Positions 8,862 to 18,187 of a stretch of 64,000 bases of DNA are shown here, piece after piece. Under the pieces are notes generated by a model. The model saw only the letters and a list, made by a program, of their open reading frames with translations, was not told where the DNA came from and made no database searches. The first letter of the stretch is position 1. Each line of letters begins with the position of its first letter. The stretch lies in assembly GCF_000374805.1 (NCBI RefSeq), contig NZ_KB895345.1, positions 1-64,000 of the forward strand. Reading direction: 5' to 3'. Made by a program: the position numbers and the translations under genes. This DNA comes from Chitiniphilus shinanonensis DSM 23277. GTDB lineage: Bacteria; Pseudomonadota; Gammaproteobacteria; Burkholderiales; Chitinibacteraceae.

Positions 8862-9493
8862 AGCAGGGCCTCGTGTTGGCGGCGTTCGCGACGACGGCGC
8901 CAGTACCAGACCACGACCACCGCGGCCACCAGCACCGAGAACACCAGAATGCCGGTCTGACCGCGCTTGAGCCACATCAGCAGCCAGGCATGGTTGTCGG
9001 CGCCGAAATGACCGAGGTAGACCCACACCGGCACGCTGACCAGGGCGGCCAGGCCGTCGAGCAGCAGGAAGCGCCAGTACGGGACGCACTGGCTCATGCC
9101 GGCGGTGAGGAAGATGGGGGAACGCAGGCCCGGCAGAAAACGGGCGATGAAGAGAACGCGGTTGCCGTAGCGGGCGAATTTGTCCTGCACCGCTTCGTAA
9201 CGCTCAGGGGTCAGCACATGGGCGACCCAGCGCCATTTCAGTGCGCGGGTGCCGTAATGGCGGCCCAGCCAGAACATGGTCGAGTCGCCGATCAGCACCC
9301 CGGCCATGCCCACGGCGAACATGGTGTGCACATTGGCGTAGCCCAACCCGGAAATGATGCCGCCGGCCACCAGGGTGACGTCTTCGGGAATGGGCACGCC
9401 GAAACCACAGATCAACAGAACGGTGAAGACCGCAACGTAACCGTAGTCGGTGAAAAAGGTGACGAGGTATTGCAGGATATCCATCAGGAACAA
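8858..9493 (-). CDS. DedA family membrane protein
   Basis: A 211-aa inner-membrane protein with the DedA signatures: GFGVPIPEDVTLVAGG near residue 30, the FWLGRHYG segment, and FIARFLPGLRSPIFLTAG near residue 117 with its conserved Arg. DedA (SNARE-associated/VTT domain) proteins are linked to undecaprenyl-phosphate or phospholipid recycling and to membrane homeostasis. The C-terminus is an Arg-rich tail after the last helix. It is transcribed ahead of alr with a 4-base overlap, tying it to cell-wall precursor supply. The second Met (residue 4) is an alternative start. Confidence 0.9.
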   Translation of the reverse strand: MFLMDILQYLVTFFTDYGYVAVFTVLLICGFGVPIPEDVTLVAGGIISGLGYANVHTMFAVGMAGVLIGDSTMFWLGRHYGTRALKWRWVAHVLTPERYEAVQDKFARYGNRVLFIARFLPGLRSPIFLTAGMSQCVPYWRFLLLDGLAALVSVPVWVYLGHFGADNHAWLLMWLKRGQTGILVFSVLVAAVVVVWYWRRRRERRQHEALL

Positions 9494-9832
9494 CGCCTGG
9501 CGCGGATGTGGCTGCGCGATGCGGGATCATAGCATGGGCCATCCGGCCGGCGGCTGGAACTTGGGGGCCATGCAGGGCCTTGGGACGACTGTCGCGGCCG
9601 GGCAAAAGTTCAGCCTGGCCGGCGACCGGACGCCACCATCGCGGCTGGCGCGCCGCGCCGAGGTGGATTATTTCCGGGGCATACATGCCGCTTGATAGAG
9701 GAAAAATCCGCACCGCCCACCGCACCGCATCGGTGCAGCCCCGGCCACCTTGAGGGGCCGGCCCTGATGCACCCAAAAACGGTGATGGATTCGTGTTATA
9801 ACCCAGCGGACTAAAACTCACGACAGGCGAGC
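9494..9832. other. divergent intergenic region dedA / lplT
   Basis: About 340 bases with no convincing gene. It must hold divergent promoters for dedA-alr (minus) and lplT-efflux (plus). The best plus-strand signal is an extended -10, TGTTATAAC at 9794-9802, with no good -35. Small GC-rich hairpins (for example GCACCG-cat-CGGTGC near 9721-9735) are present, with no known meaning. Confidence 0.45.
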
Positions 9833-11137
9833 ATGGATCGCGGTTTTTTCCTGATTCTCGGTGCGCAATTCCTGTCCGCGCTCGCCGACAACGCCCTGTT
9901 CATCGCCGCCCTGGCGCTGCTCAAGGAACTGCACGCGCCCGAGTGGCATCTGTCGATGCTGCTGTGGAGCTTCACCGTCTCCTACGTGGTGCTGGCCCCG
10001 TTCGCCGGTGCCTTCGCCGACGCCCTGCACAAGGGCCAGGCGATGATGATCTGCAACGGCATCAAGATCGCCGGCTGCCTGGCGATGCTGGTGGGCCTGC
10101 CGCCGATCTTCGCCTACGCGCTGGTGGGCTTCGGCGCCGCCGCATACTCCCCGGCCAAGTACGGCCTGATCACCGAATACCTGCCCCACGAAAAGCTGGT
10201 CGCCGCCAACGGCTGGCTGGAAGGCGCCACCGTCGCCGCCATCATCTTCGGCACCGTGCTGGGGGGCGTGCTGGTGGGTGACCGCGTCACCGCGATGCTG
10301 CTCGGCTGGGGCGACCTGCTGGGGCGTTCCGAATGGCTGTCGCCGGCCCAGTTCGCCATCCTGGTGATCCTGGTGGTCTATCTGGCCGCCGCCTGGATGA
10401 ATCTCTACATCCCCAAGCTGCACGTGCGGCTCAAGCCGCTGCGCATGAAGCCGGTGGCGCTGATGCGCGAGTTCGGCCATTGCGTGGCGCGGCTGTGGCG
10501 CGATCCGCAGGGCCAATTGTCGCTGGCGGTGACCACGTTGTTCTGGGGCGCCGGGGCGACCATGCGGTTGGTGGTGCTGAACTGGGCGGTGATCTGGCTG
10601 CACTTCAGCATGGAGCAGGCCACACGGCTGGTGGCGGTGGTGGCGTTCGGCACGGCCTTCGGCGCACTGATCGCCGGCCGCTGGATTCCGCTCAAGCGCG
10701 CGTTCGCGGTGTTGCCGGCAGGGGTGGCGATGGGCGTGCTCGTCTGCTGCATGTTGTTTGTCAACCAGACGCCGCTGGCGGCGTTACTGATGTTCCTGGT
10801 CGGGGGGCTGGCCGGTTTCTTCGTCGTGCCGCTCAACGCCATGTTGCAACACCGGGGCCATCTGCTGATGGGTGCCGGACACTCGATCGCGGTCCAGAAC
10901 TTCAACGAAAACCTGGGGATATTGGTGATGGTGGGGGTGCATGCGCTGTTGGTGCGCTTCCTCAGCAGCCCGGTTCCCACCGATGCGCCGGCAGCGGTGG
11001 TGCGGCAGTTCCAGGCCAGCGGCCTGCCGCCGATGACATTGCTGATCGCCGGATTCGGGCTGTTCGTGGCCGTCACCATGGTCTGGATCATTCGCCGCCA
11101 TCGTCGCGGCATACGCGCGGGCATCATGCATGACTAA
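9833..11137 (+). CDS. lplT: lysophospholipid transporter LplT
   Basis: A 434-aa major-facilitator protein that flips lysophospholipids from the outer to the inner leaflet of the inner membrane. Landmarks shared with E. coli LplT include AQFLSALADNALF at the N-terminus, AAAYSPAKYGLITEYLP, LFWGAGATMRLVVLNW, and GFFVVPLNAMLQHRG followed by GAGHSIAVQNFNEN. In E. coli LplT works with the acyltransferase Aas encoded next to it. No aas gene lies here; instead the 3' end overlaps the efflux adaptor by 8 bases. Confidence 0.93.
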   Translation: MDRGFFLILGAQFLSALADNALFIAALALLKELHAPEWHLSMLLWSFTVSYVVLAPFAGAFADALHKGQAMMICNGIKIAGCLAMLVGLPPIFAYALVGFGAAAYSPAKYGLITEYLPHEKLVAANGWLEGATVAAIIFGTVLGGVLVGDRVTAMLLGWGDLLGRSEWLSPAQFAILVILVVYLAAAWMNLYIPKLHVRLKPLRMKPVALMREFGHCVARLWRDPQGQLSLAVTTLFWGAGATMRLVVLNWAVIWLHFSMEQATRLVAVVAFGTAFGALIAGRWIPLKRAFAVLPAGVAMGVLVCCMLFVNQTPLAALLMFLVGGLAGFFVVPLNAMLQHRGHLLMGAGHSIAVQNFNENLGILVMVGVHALLVRFLSSPVPTDAPAAVVRQFQASGLPPMTLLIAGFGLFVAVTMVWIIRRHRRGIRAGIMHD

Positions 11138-12251
11138 CAAGAAAATGATTCTGGCGACGCTTCTGGTCGCCACCCTATCCGCTTGCTCCAAACCCAAGGA
11201 TGCCGCACCGCAATCCGGCCCCGCCAAGGTGGCCGCAGCCGTGGCGGAACGCCGCGACGTGCCGGTGGTACTCGTCGCGCAAGGCAACGTGGTGCCGATC
11301 AACCAGGTGGACATCCGGCCGCAGGTCTCCAGTACCGTGCGCACCGTGGAGATCAGCGAAGGCCAGAACGTCAAGGCCGGACAACTGCTGTTCACCCTGG
11401 ATGCGCGCGAGGACCAGAGCGCGCTGGATCGCAGTGCGGCGATGATCCGCAAGACCGAGGCCGACCTGCTGCTGGCCGAGCAGACGCTGCGCCGCAACCA
11501 GGAGCTGGCCAAGTCCGGCTTCATTTCGCCCAGCGCGGTCGATACCTCGCAAAGCCAGGTGGATTCGTTGCGCGCCGAGCTGGCCGCCGCGCGGCTCGAT
11601 TTCAAGACCAATACCGTCAAGGTGTCGTACTACCGCATCGCCGCACCGTTCGCCGGGCGCGCCGGCGCGATCTCGGTCCATCCGGGCAGTCTGGTGCAGC
11701 CGGGCAGCACCGCGCCGATGCTGACGCTGGTGCAGCTCGACCCGATCCAAATCGAGTTCACCGCTCCCGAGCGCGACCTGCCACAGCTGCTGGCCACCCA
11801 GGCCAAGGGCGAGCTGGTGGCGCGCGCCCGCCTGGCCGACGGCGGCGAACGGGCCGGTCGCGTGGTCTTCATCGACAACACGGTCGATCGCAGTGCCGGC
11901 ACCATCAAGCTGAAGGCCGAGTTCGCCAACGCAGATCACCAGTTGTGGCCGGGCCTGTTCGCGCGGGTGGAAGTGGATGCCGGCGTGCAGCGCGACGCGG
12001 TGCTGATCCCGGCCGAGGCGGTGCTCAACGGGCCGGATCGCCGCTTCGTCTATGTATTGCAGCCGGACGGCACGGTGAAGGATCAGACCGTGACCATCGC
12101 GCGCATCGTCAGCGAACAGGCCGTGGTCGATGGCCTGCCCGCCGGCACCCGCGTGGTGCGCGAAGGCGGGCAGAACCTGCGCCCCGGCGCCAAGGTCACC
12201 GTGACCGGCAACGCGCCGCGCAACCGCGCCGCCAGCGAGGCCGGCGCATGA
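11130..12251 (+). CDS. RND efflux periplasmic adaptor (membrane fusion) lipoprotein
   Basis: A 373-aa HlyD/AcrA-type adaptor. The signal peptide ends in a lipobox with Cys19 (LVATLSAC), so it should be lipidated and anchored to the inner membrane. The biotinyl-lipoyl halves are visible (VSSTVRTVEISEGQNVKAGQ and YYRIAAPFAGRAGAISVHPG), split by a coiled-coil hairpin at about residues 100-165. Beta-barrel and membrane-proximal domains follow, with LWPGLFARVEVDAG and AVLIPAEAVL. It would bridge the RND pump to an outer-membrane channel. It starts inside the end of lplT and its stop overlaps the pump start as ATGA, so all three are probably cotranslated. Confidence 0.93.
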   Translation: MTNKKMILATLLVATLSACSKPKDAAPQSGPAKVAAAVAERRDVPVVLVAQGNVVPINQVDIRPQVSSTVRTVEISEGQNVKAGQLLFTLDAREDQSALDRSAAMIRKTEADLLLAEQTLRRNQELAKSGFISPSAVDTSQSQVDSLRAELAAARLDFKTNTVKVSYYRIAAPFAGRAGAISVHPGSLVQPGSTAPMLTLVQLDPIQIEFTAPERDLPQLLATQAKGELVARARLADGGERAGRVVFIDNTVDRSAGTIKLKAEFANADHQLWPGLFARVEVDAGVQRDAVLIPAEAVLNGPDRRFVYVLQPDGTVKDQTVTIARIVSEQAVVDGLPAGTRVVREGGQNLRPGAKVTVTGNAPRNRAASEAGA

Positions 12252-15200
12252 ATATCTCCGAAGTCTGCATCCGGCGCCCGGTCGCCACCTACCTGGTGTG
12301 GCTGGCGGTGGTGGTGGCGGGCGTCGCCGCGTGGTTCCAACTGCCGATCTCGGCGCTGCCCAACTACGACACGCCCACCATCAACGTTTCGGCCAACCTG
12401 CCGGGCGCCAGCCCCGAGACCATGGCCACCTCGGTGGCCACGCCGCTGGAAAAGCAGTTCTCCACCATTCCCGGCCTGAATGTGATCACGTCGTCCAGCT
12501 CGCTGGGCAGCACCTCGATCACGCTGGAATTCGACGCCAGCCGCGATATCGACGCGGCGGCGGTCGACGTGCAGGCAGCGCTGTACCGCGCCAATCGCGC
12601 ACTGCCCGACGACATGACCAGCCCGCCGTCCTACCGCAAGGTGAACCCCGCCGACGCGCCGATCCTGCTGATCTCGCTGGCGTCGCCATCGCTGTCGCTG
12701 GCCGAGCTGAACGATTACTCCGACAACCTGGTGGCGCCCGCGCTGTCGACCATCACCGGGGTGGCGCAGGTGAACGTGTTCGGTCAGAAGAAGTACGCGG
12801 TGCGCATCGAGGTCGATCCCGACCGGCTGGCTGCGCGTGACCTGACCCTGCCCGAGCTGTCCAACGCGCTGAAGTCGGCCAACTCCAATTCGCCGGTGGG
12901 GCAGCTCGAAGGCAAGCGCCAGGTGCTGATCCTGCAAACCGACCAGCTCACGAAGGCCGCCGACTTCGCTCCGCTGATCGTCGCGGTAAAGAACGACCAG
13001 CCGGTACGCCTGACCGACGTGGCCAAGGTGTACGACAGCGTGGAGAACATCAAGAGCGGCAGTTGGGTGGATGGCGAGCGCTCCATCGTGCTGGCGGTCC
13101 AGCGCCAGCCGGGCGCCAATACCGTTGCGGTGGTGGACGCGATCCGCGCCATGATGCCGCGCCTGAAGGCGCAATTGCCGGGGTCGATCCAGATCCGCGA
13201 ACTCAACGATCGTTCCGCGTCGGTGCGCGAGGCGATCCACGACGTCAACCTCACGCTGCTGCTGACCATCGCCCTGGTGGTGCTGGTGATCCTGTTGTTC
13301 CTGCGCCGGCTGTCCGCCACGCTGATTCCTTCGGTATCGGTGCCGCTGTCCATCCTCGCCACCTTCGCGCTGATGCTGTGGTTGGGCTACAGCCTGGACA
13401 ACATCTCGCTGATGGCGCTGACCGTGGCGGTGGGCCTGGTGGTGGACGACGCCATCGTGGTGCTGGAAAACATCGTGCGCCATATCGAAGAGGGCATGAA
13501 GCCGTTCGAGGCGGCGATCCGCGGCGCGCGCGAGGTCGGCTTCACCGTGGTGTCGATCTCGATCTCGCTGGTGGCGGTGTTCATTCCCATCTTCTTCATG
13601 CCCGGCGTGATCGGCGGCCTGTTCCACGAATTCGCCGCGGTGGTGTCGCTGGCGATCCTGGTGTCGGCCGGCGTGTCGCTGACGCTGGTGCCGCTGCTGG
13701 CGTCGCGCTTCATCCGTCATGATCCCGCCGACGATCACAAGCGCCCGCCGGCGTGGAGCCGCTTCTTCGAGGCGCTGTTCGCACGCACGCTGTCCGGCTA
13801 TCGCCGCAGCCTGGACTGGAGCCTGAACCACCGTGCGCTGGTGCTGCTGGTGGCCCTGGCCACCTTCGGCTTCACCGCCCTGCTCTACGTGATTTCGCCC
13901 AAGGGCTTTTTCCCGCAGGAGGACATCGGCCAGATCCAGGCCACCGTCGAAGGCCCGCAGGACGTCGCCTACGCCACACTGCTGGCGGCGCAGCAGGACA
14001 TCGCACGCCGGGTCAAGGCCGACCCCAATGTCGACTACGTGGTGTCCAACGTCGGCAACTCGGGCAACACTGGCCGCATGTTCATCAGCCTGAAGCCGCG
14101 CGGCCAGCGCGCACCGATGCAGGCCACCCTCGCCGGCCTGCGCAAAGCCACCGCCAGCGTGCCGGGGGTACAGGTGTACTTCCGGCCGACGCAGAACCTC
14201 AGCGTCGGCGGCCGCCAGTCGTCGTCCAGCTACCAGTACACCTTGCAGGCGGTCCGCGCCGAAGGCTTGTATGACTGGGCCGACAAGCTGCTGGCCGAGC
14301 TGCGCAAATCCAGCGTGGTGGTCGACGTGACCTCGGACGTGAAGAAGAACGGCCTTCAGGCGCGCATGGCGATCGACACCGACCGCGCGCAACTGCTGGG
14401 GGTGGACATGCAGACCATCCGCGACACGCTCTACGCCGCCTTCGGCAGCCGTGAAGTGTCGACGCTCTATCTGCCGCAGGATAGCTACCCGGTGATCATG
14501 GAGCTGTCCGAGGATCACCGGCGCGACGAGTCGGACATCGACCGCGTCTACGTGCGCAGCCGCGACGGCGCGCTGGTGCCGTTGTCGTCGATGGTGCGCA
14601 TCACCCGCGAGCCGGTGAACACCACCGTCAACCATCAGGCCCAACTGCCGGCGGTGACCATCTCGTTCAACCTGGCACCGGGCCATTCGCTGTCGGACGC
14701 CGCGCGGGCGCTGGACGACGCCAAGACGCGCATCGCCATGCCGGTGTCGATCTTCGGCGGCTTCGCCGGTGAGGCGGCAGTATTCCAGAACACCCAGAGC
14801 ACGCAGCTATGGCTGATCCTGATCGCGGTAGCGGTGATTTACCTGATCCTGGGCATGCTGTACGAAAGCTGGATCCACCCGGTGACCATCCTGGCCGGCA
14901 TCCCGTCGGCCGCCGTCGGCGCGTTGCTGTCGCTGCGGCTGGTGAACCTGGAACTCAGCTTCATCGCCATGGTGGGCATTCTGCTGCTGGTGGGCATCGT
15001 CAAGAAGAACGCCATCATGATGATCGACTTCGCACTGGAGGCGCAGCGCACCCAACACCTGCCACCGCGCGAGGCGATCCGCCAGGCCTGTCACCTGCGC
15101 TTCCGCCCGATCATGATGACCACCTTCGCCGCGGCCACCGGCGCGCTACCGATCGCGCTGGGCATCGGCGCCGGCGCCGAGCTGCGCCAACCGTTGGGTG

Positions 15201-15340
15201 TGGCGGTGGTGGGCGGGCTGATCTTCTCGCAGCTGATCACGCTTTACATCACCCCGGCGCTGTATGTAACTTTCGATAATCTGACTCGCAGATGGCAACG
15301 CGAGCGTCCGCTGGCACTGCACGACGAACTGCCGCGCTGA
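12248..15340 (+). CDS. RND efflux inner-membrane pump, MdtC-like
   Basis: A 1030-aa proton-driven resistance-nodulation-division transporter. The start MNISEVCIRRPVATYLVWLA and later FPQEDIGQIQA are typical of the HAE-1/MdtBC group. The proton-relay Asp pair is in VGLVVDDAIVVLENIVRH. The C-terminal helix bundle reads VIYLILGMLYESWIHPVTIL and VGIVKKNAIMMIDFALEAQR, closest to MdtB/MdtC. E. coli uses two such subunits, whereas only one is present here, so a homotrimer is likely. No TolC-type channel follows in this operon; the copper-linked TolC gene at 21500 or a gene elsewhere could serve. Substrates are unknown; drugs, bile-like detergents and metabolites are known for relatives. Confidence 0.93.
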   Translation: MNISEVCIRRPVATYLVWLAVVVAGVAAWFQLPISALPNYDTPTINVSANLPGASPETMATSVATPLEKQFSTIPGLNVITSSSSLGSTSITLEFDASRDIDAAAVDVQAALYRANRALPDDMTSPPSYRKVNPADAPILLISLASPSLSLAELNDYSDNLVAPALSTITGVAQVNVFGQKKYAVRIEVDPDRLAARDLTLPELSNALKSANSNSPVGQLEGKRQVLILQTDQLTKAADFAPLIVAVKNDQPVRLTDVAKVYDSVENIKSGSWVDGERSIVLAVQRQPGANTVAVVDAIRAMMPRLKAQLPGSIQIRELNDRSASVREAIHDVNLTLLLTIALVVLVILLFLRRLSATLIPSVSVPLSILATFALMLWLGYSLDNISLMALTVAVGLVVDDAIVVLENIVRHIEEGMKPFEAAIRGAREVGFTVVSISISLVAVFIPIFFMPGVIGGLFHEFAAVVSLAILVSAGVSLTLVPLLASRFIRHDPADDHKRPPAWSRFFEALFARTLSGYRRSLDWSLNHRALVLLVALATFGFTALLYVISPKGFFPQEDIGQIQATVEGPQDVAYATLLAAQQDIARRVKADPNVDYVVSNVGNSGNTGRMFISLKPRGQRAPMQATLAGLRKATASVPGVQVYFRPTQNLSVGGRQSSSSYQYTLQAVRAEGLYDWADKLLAELRKSSVVVDVTSDVKKNGLQARMAIDTDRAQLLGVDMQTIRDTLYAAFGSREVSTLYLPQDSYPVIMELSEDHRRDESDIDRVYVRSRDGALVPLSSMVRITREPVNTTVNHQAQLPAVTISFNLAPGHSLSDAARALDDAKTRIAMPVSIFGGFAGEAAVFQNTQSTQLWLILIAVAVIYLILGMLYESWIHPVTILAGIPSAAVGALLSLRLVNLELSFIAMVGILLLVGIVKKNAIMMIDFALEAQRTQHLPPREAIRQACHLRFRPIMMTTFAAATGALPIALGIGAGAELRQPLGVAVVGGLIFSQLITLYITPALYVTFDNLTRRWQRERPLALHDELPR

Positions 15341-15656
15341 CTATTTTTTACCGTTTACCACCAGAAATTTCTCGGCGCCCCGCCTCGCGGGGCGCGCTGC
15401 GCCTGACTTCACGCTTCTTCCCTCTCTCCTTCCAGACTGCGCCGCCGCGCGGGCTCCTCCCGCCAACCGTTGTAAAAAAGTTGCTTATCCGGCACCCCAT
15501 CCATCGAGAGTTAGTCCACGGTTGCGTAAGCATGCACTATTTTGTTCGTGATTGCGGAGGCCTCGGCCGCAGGTGAAAACAACGCAGAGCGTAGCGTTAC
15601 CTTGCTGCCGCAGCCCGACGATTCGGGCCCGCCTACCTCATCAAGGGACAACACCA
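15341..15656. other. intergenic region before porin gene
   Basis: About 316 bases with no gene recognised. A strong GC hairpin GCGCCCCG-cct-CGGGGCGC type stem lies near 15374-15394 but has no T run, so it is at best an inefficient terminator for the efflux operon. The second half should contain the porin promoter; no clear -10/-35 pair was found. Confidence 0.45.
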
Positions 15657-16751
15657 ATGATCAAACGCATCGTTCTGGCCGCAGCGGTATCCGCCTGCTT
15701 CGCCGCCCCGGCCTTCGCCGAAGTATCGATCGGCGGCTCCGCCGAAATGGACTTGTTCTACCGTACCAACAACACCGCTGATGGCGACGGCAAATTCCTG
15801 GAAGAAATCGCCATCACTGTGAACATCGACGGTTCGGACAAGCTGGATTCGGGCAATACCCTGAAGTGGCGCCTGGCGCAAAAGGTCGCTACCGATTGGC
15901 GTTTCGACTCCTGGGGCGCCCGCGAAGCCTGGATCGGCTACGCAGGCGACTGGGGTGAACTGCGCTTCGGTAACCAATTCTCCAATGTGTACCTGACCGA
16001 AGACTGGCCGTATGGCTGGAAGGGCCAGGGCGGCCTGTTTGCCGAGCCGCCGGTGCAAGGTTTTGCCAGCGGCATCACCTACGCTTCGCCGAACTTCAGC
16101 GGCTTCAGCTTCAACCTGGGCTATGACCTGGGTGCCGGTGGTATCGATGGCGCAGCTTTTGAAGTGGCTGGTCACTACGCCAATGGCGGCCTGGCGATTG
16201 ATGCCGGCTACGTGTCCACCATCGATGCAACGTCCGGCGGTGCCGGCGGCAACCACGGCTATAGCCTCGCGTATCAAGATGGAACGGATATCGGTCACTG
16301 GATGGTCGGCGCACGCTACACCTTCGACAACGGCTTCAACGTAACGGGCGCCTTCAAGCGTCAATTCGCTGACCGTAGCGAAGCAACGGCAGCTGGCGGT
16401 TGGACCTCCTATGACCAGGACACGTACCTGATTCGCGGCGCCTACAACTTCGGCAAGCATGGCTTGGCTCTCGGTTATCAGATGATTGCCGATGCCGATA
16501 CCAGCGGTGGCGATATCGACAATGGCGTGCAGCAAATCGCATTCCAATGGGATTACGCGCTGTCCAAGAACACCGGCGCCTTCCTGCAAATCCGCCACAA
16601 CATGCTGGACGGCGACAAGGCTGTGAACAACCCGAACGCAGGTCCGTTCTGGTACAACCTGGACGGCCTGTCCACCGTTGCCGGCGATAGCGGCAACTTC
16701 GTTGAAGACAACAGCACCCGTATCCTGATCGGCACCTGGACTGGCTTCTAA
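15657..16751 (+). CDS. outer-membrane porin-like protein
   Basis: A 364-aa predicted beta-barrel. The ATG at 15657 follows an AAGGGA ribosome-binding site and begins a clear signal peptide MIKRIVLAAAVSACFAAPAFA, cleaved before EVSIGG. The mature protein has alternating polar and hydrophobic strands, loops rich in Gly/Asp/Asn, and segments such as AWIGYAGDWGELRFGNQFS seen in betaproteobacterial general porins. The C-terminal residue is Phe in GTWTGF, the usual outer-membrane assembly signal. It probably allows diffusion of small solutes. AT-richer codon use than neighbours suggests high expression. It is monocistronic with its own terminator. Confidence 0.85.
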   Translation: MIKRIVLAAAVSACFAAPAFAEVSIGGSAEMDLFYRTNNTADGDGKFLEEIAITVNIDGSDKLDSGNTLKWRLAQKVATDWRFDSWGAREAWIGYAGDWGELRFGNQFSNVYLTEDWPYGWKGQGGLFAEPPVQGFASGITYASPNFSGFSFNLGYDLGAGGIDGAAFEVAGHYANGGLAIDAGYVSTIDATSGGAGGNHGYSLAYQDGTDIGHWMVGARYTFDNGFNVTGAFKRQFADRSEATAAGGWTSYDQDTYLIRGAYNFGKHGLALGYQMIADADTSGGDIDNGVQQIAFQWDYALSKNTGAFLQIRHNMLDGDKAVNNPNAGPFWYNLDGLSTVAGDSGNFVEDNSTRILIGTWTGF

Positions 16752-16782
16752 GCAGTCAAGCAATAGTTAGTAGCAATGCCTG

Positions 16783-16812
16783 AAAAGGGGCGGCAGTATT
16801 CGCCGCCCCTTT
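16783..16812 (+). terminator. terminator after porin gene
   Basis: AAGGGGCGG / CCGCCCCTTT stem about 30 bases after the porin stop. The rest of the gap to 17055 holds no gene; it is AT-rich near 16820-16890 and must contain the promoter of the first AraC-type regulator. Confidence 0.75.
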
Positions 16813-17055
16813 CAATCCATTGAAAAGCAAAAAAAGGCAGCGCGGGCCTGATCTGAACCGCGAAACAAAAATATACGAGCCGCAACAAAAAAGGTTCGTG
16901 ATGTGTAGCTGGCGATTCTTCGTGCACAGCCAAGGGGAAACGGAAGGGTACGCGATTTATATCCGGGGGGATAAATCGGTATTCGCCTTTGGTTTCAAAG
17001 CCAAACCGGCACGCATGATTTGCGGGCAGGTTCCACGCACCGTCCAAGACGGATC

Positions 17056-17949
17056 ATGTTCAACTCACATCGCGCAGTACGCATTGAAAGCACGGTTGAT
17101 ATCATCAACCAACGCTATTGCGAAGATCTCACTTTGGAAGAGCTGGCTTTACGTGCCTGCTATTCGAGATGGCATTTTCTTCGCGCCTTCGAAGAAGAAA
17201 CCCACGAAACACCGTTTGATTTTCTGCGTAAAAGACGCCTTTATGCTGCCAGCTATCGCCTGCTGTCGGATACGCTTCTTTCGATGGCCGACCTGTCCAG
17301 CCAGACCGGTTTCCAATGCGCCAGTTCGTTTTCCAAAGGATTTCGTCGCCAGTTTGGTATGACGCCGAGCGAATGGCGTGCGGAAGGCTGGCGTGATTGG
17401 GCTGCACAACAGCCGTTGCAGGCGCAACAATATACCTGCCATGACACGCCCCCAAATACTCAGCAAGAGTACGACGCCGATCGCGTTTATCAGATCGACC
17501 CGCGTTATCTGCAAATCGAAATCGTCCCGGAGCAGCCGGTGGCCTATAAGCGATATCGTGGAGTCTGGGGCGAAGCATTGCGCAACACCATCCAGAACGC
17601 TTTGCGTATTGCCCCTTTGCCACACCCCTGCTTTTTTGGCGTCCGTCCCGATCTATTGCACCTGCGCGGCCCGGCTGAATCCTGTTACGACGTATGCGTA
17701 CCGATCAGACCCGGTACCCAGCCTCCTGGCATTGTCAGTCTCGGCCGGGTGCTCGGTGGCCTGTACGCGGTATTCCGGCCACAGCTCGGCGAATCCGCCT
17801 TGAGTTGGCGCAGCCTGCTGCATAGTTGGCCCAGCCAGGGACGCTTCGTTTTCGATCCCCGCAGGTCGATGGTGGACCGCTATACCCAGCATGGGGACAT
17901 TCTGCACTGCGATGCCCAGTATCTACCCATCATGTTGAGGCCAACCTGA
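17056..17949 (+). CDS. AraC-family regulator with GyrI-like effector domain (copy 1)
   Basis: A 297-aa protein. The start at 17056 gives MFNSHRAVRIESTVDIINQR; a 12-codon upstream extension has no counterpart in the second copy. Residues about 5-105 form the AraC/XylS double helix-turn-helix (LTLEELALRACYSRWHFLRA and LSSQTGFQCASSFSKGFRRQ). Residues about 150-297 match the GyrI-like/SoxS-Rob effector domain (VAYKRYRGVW, LRGPAESCYDVCVPI, LGGLYAVFR). A DNA-binding N-terminus with a C-terminal ligand-like domain is the Rob arrangement, so ligand- or drug-responsive control is plausible. It is a paralogue of the next gene. Confidence 0.88.
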   Translation: MFNSHRAVRIESTVDIINQRYCEDLTLEELALRACYSRWHFLRAFEEETHETPFDFLRKRRLYAASYRLLSDTLLSMADLSSQTGFQCASSFSKGFRRQFGMTPSEWRAEGWRDWAAQQPLQAQQYTCHDTPPNTQQEYDADRVYQIDPRYLQIEIVPEQPVAYKRYRGVWGEALRNTIQNALRIAPLPHPCFFGVRPDLLHLRGPAESCYDVCVPIRPGTQPPGIVSLGRVLGGLYAVFRPQLGESALSWRSLLHSWPSQGRFVFDPRRSMVDRYTQHGDILHCDAQYLPIMLRPT

Positions 17950-17979
17950 GCGCGGCTGGGAGCGCTTTCCGAACGCTGG

Positions 17980-18008
17980 GCGAACCGGGTTTCCGGCTCG
18001 CTTTTTTG
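17980..18008 (+). terminator. terminator between the two AraC-type genes
   Basis: Stem GCGA-A-CCGG / CCGG-C-TCGC with one mismatch and a 4-base loop, followed by six T (18002-18007). It separates the tandem regulators into distinct transcripts. Confidence 0.65.
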
Positions 18009-18187
18009 TTCCAGTTCCACGCCACCCCACGCCAATTCAAGCCCTGGGTCGACGCGTTATCGTTCCCGCGCGCCGGCAGGGCAAAGGCGGCCACCCTGCG
18101 TAATGACCTGATTCCGCGACCAGATGGCAAGCAACTGCAAATTTGCAGCATCATGCGATGCATAAAAGCCATCCAAAGCCCATCGTC

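Noticed and set aside
9796-9802. Full sigma-70 promoter for lplT
   Set aside because: Only the extended -10 is convincing; no -35 lies at a workable distance, so it is mentioned but not called.
11183-12247. N-terminal extension of the RND pump frame upstream of 12248
   Set aside because: The 355 extra residues are the adaptor gene read in another frame; the ATG at 12248 matches the family start.
12083-14686. Minus-strand 867-codon open frame
   Set aside because: Lies wholly opposite the RND pump, is rich in His, Arg, Gln and Val with no recognisable motif; the plus strand is a certain gene.
15374-15394. Terminator after the RND operon
   Set aside because: The GC hairpin has no T run on the plus strand, so I did not call it a terminator.
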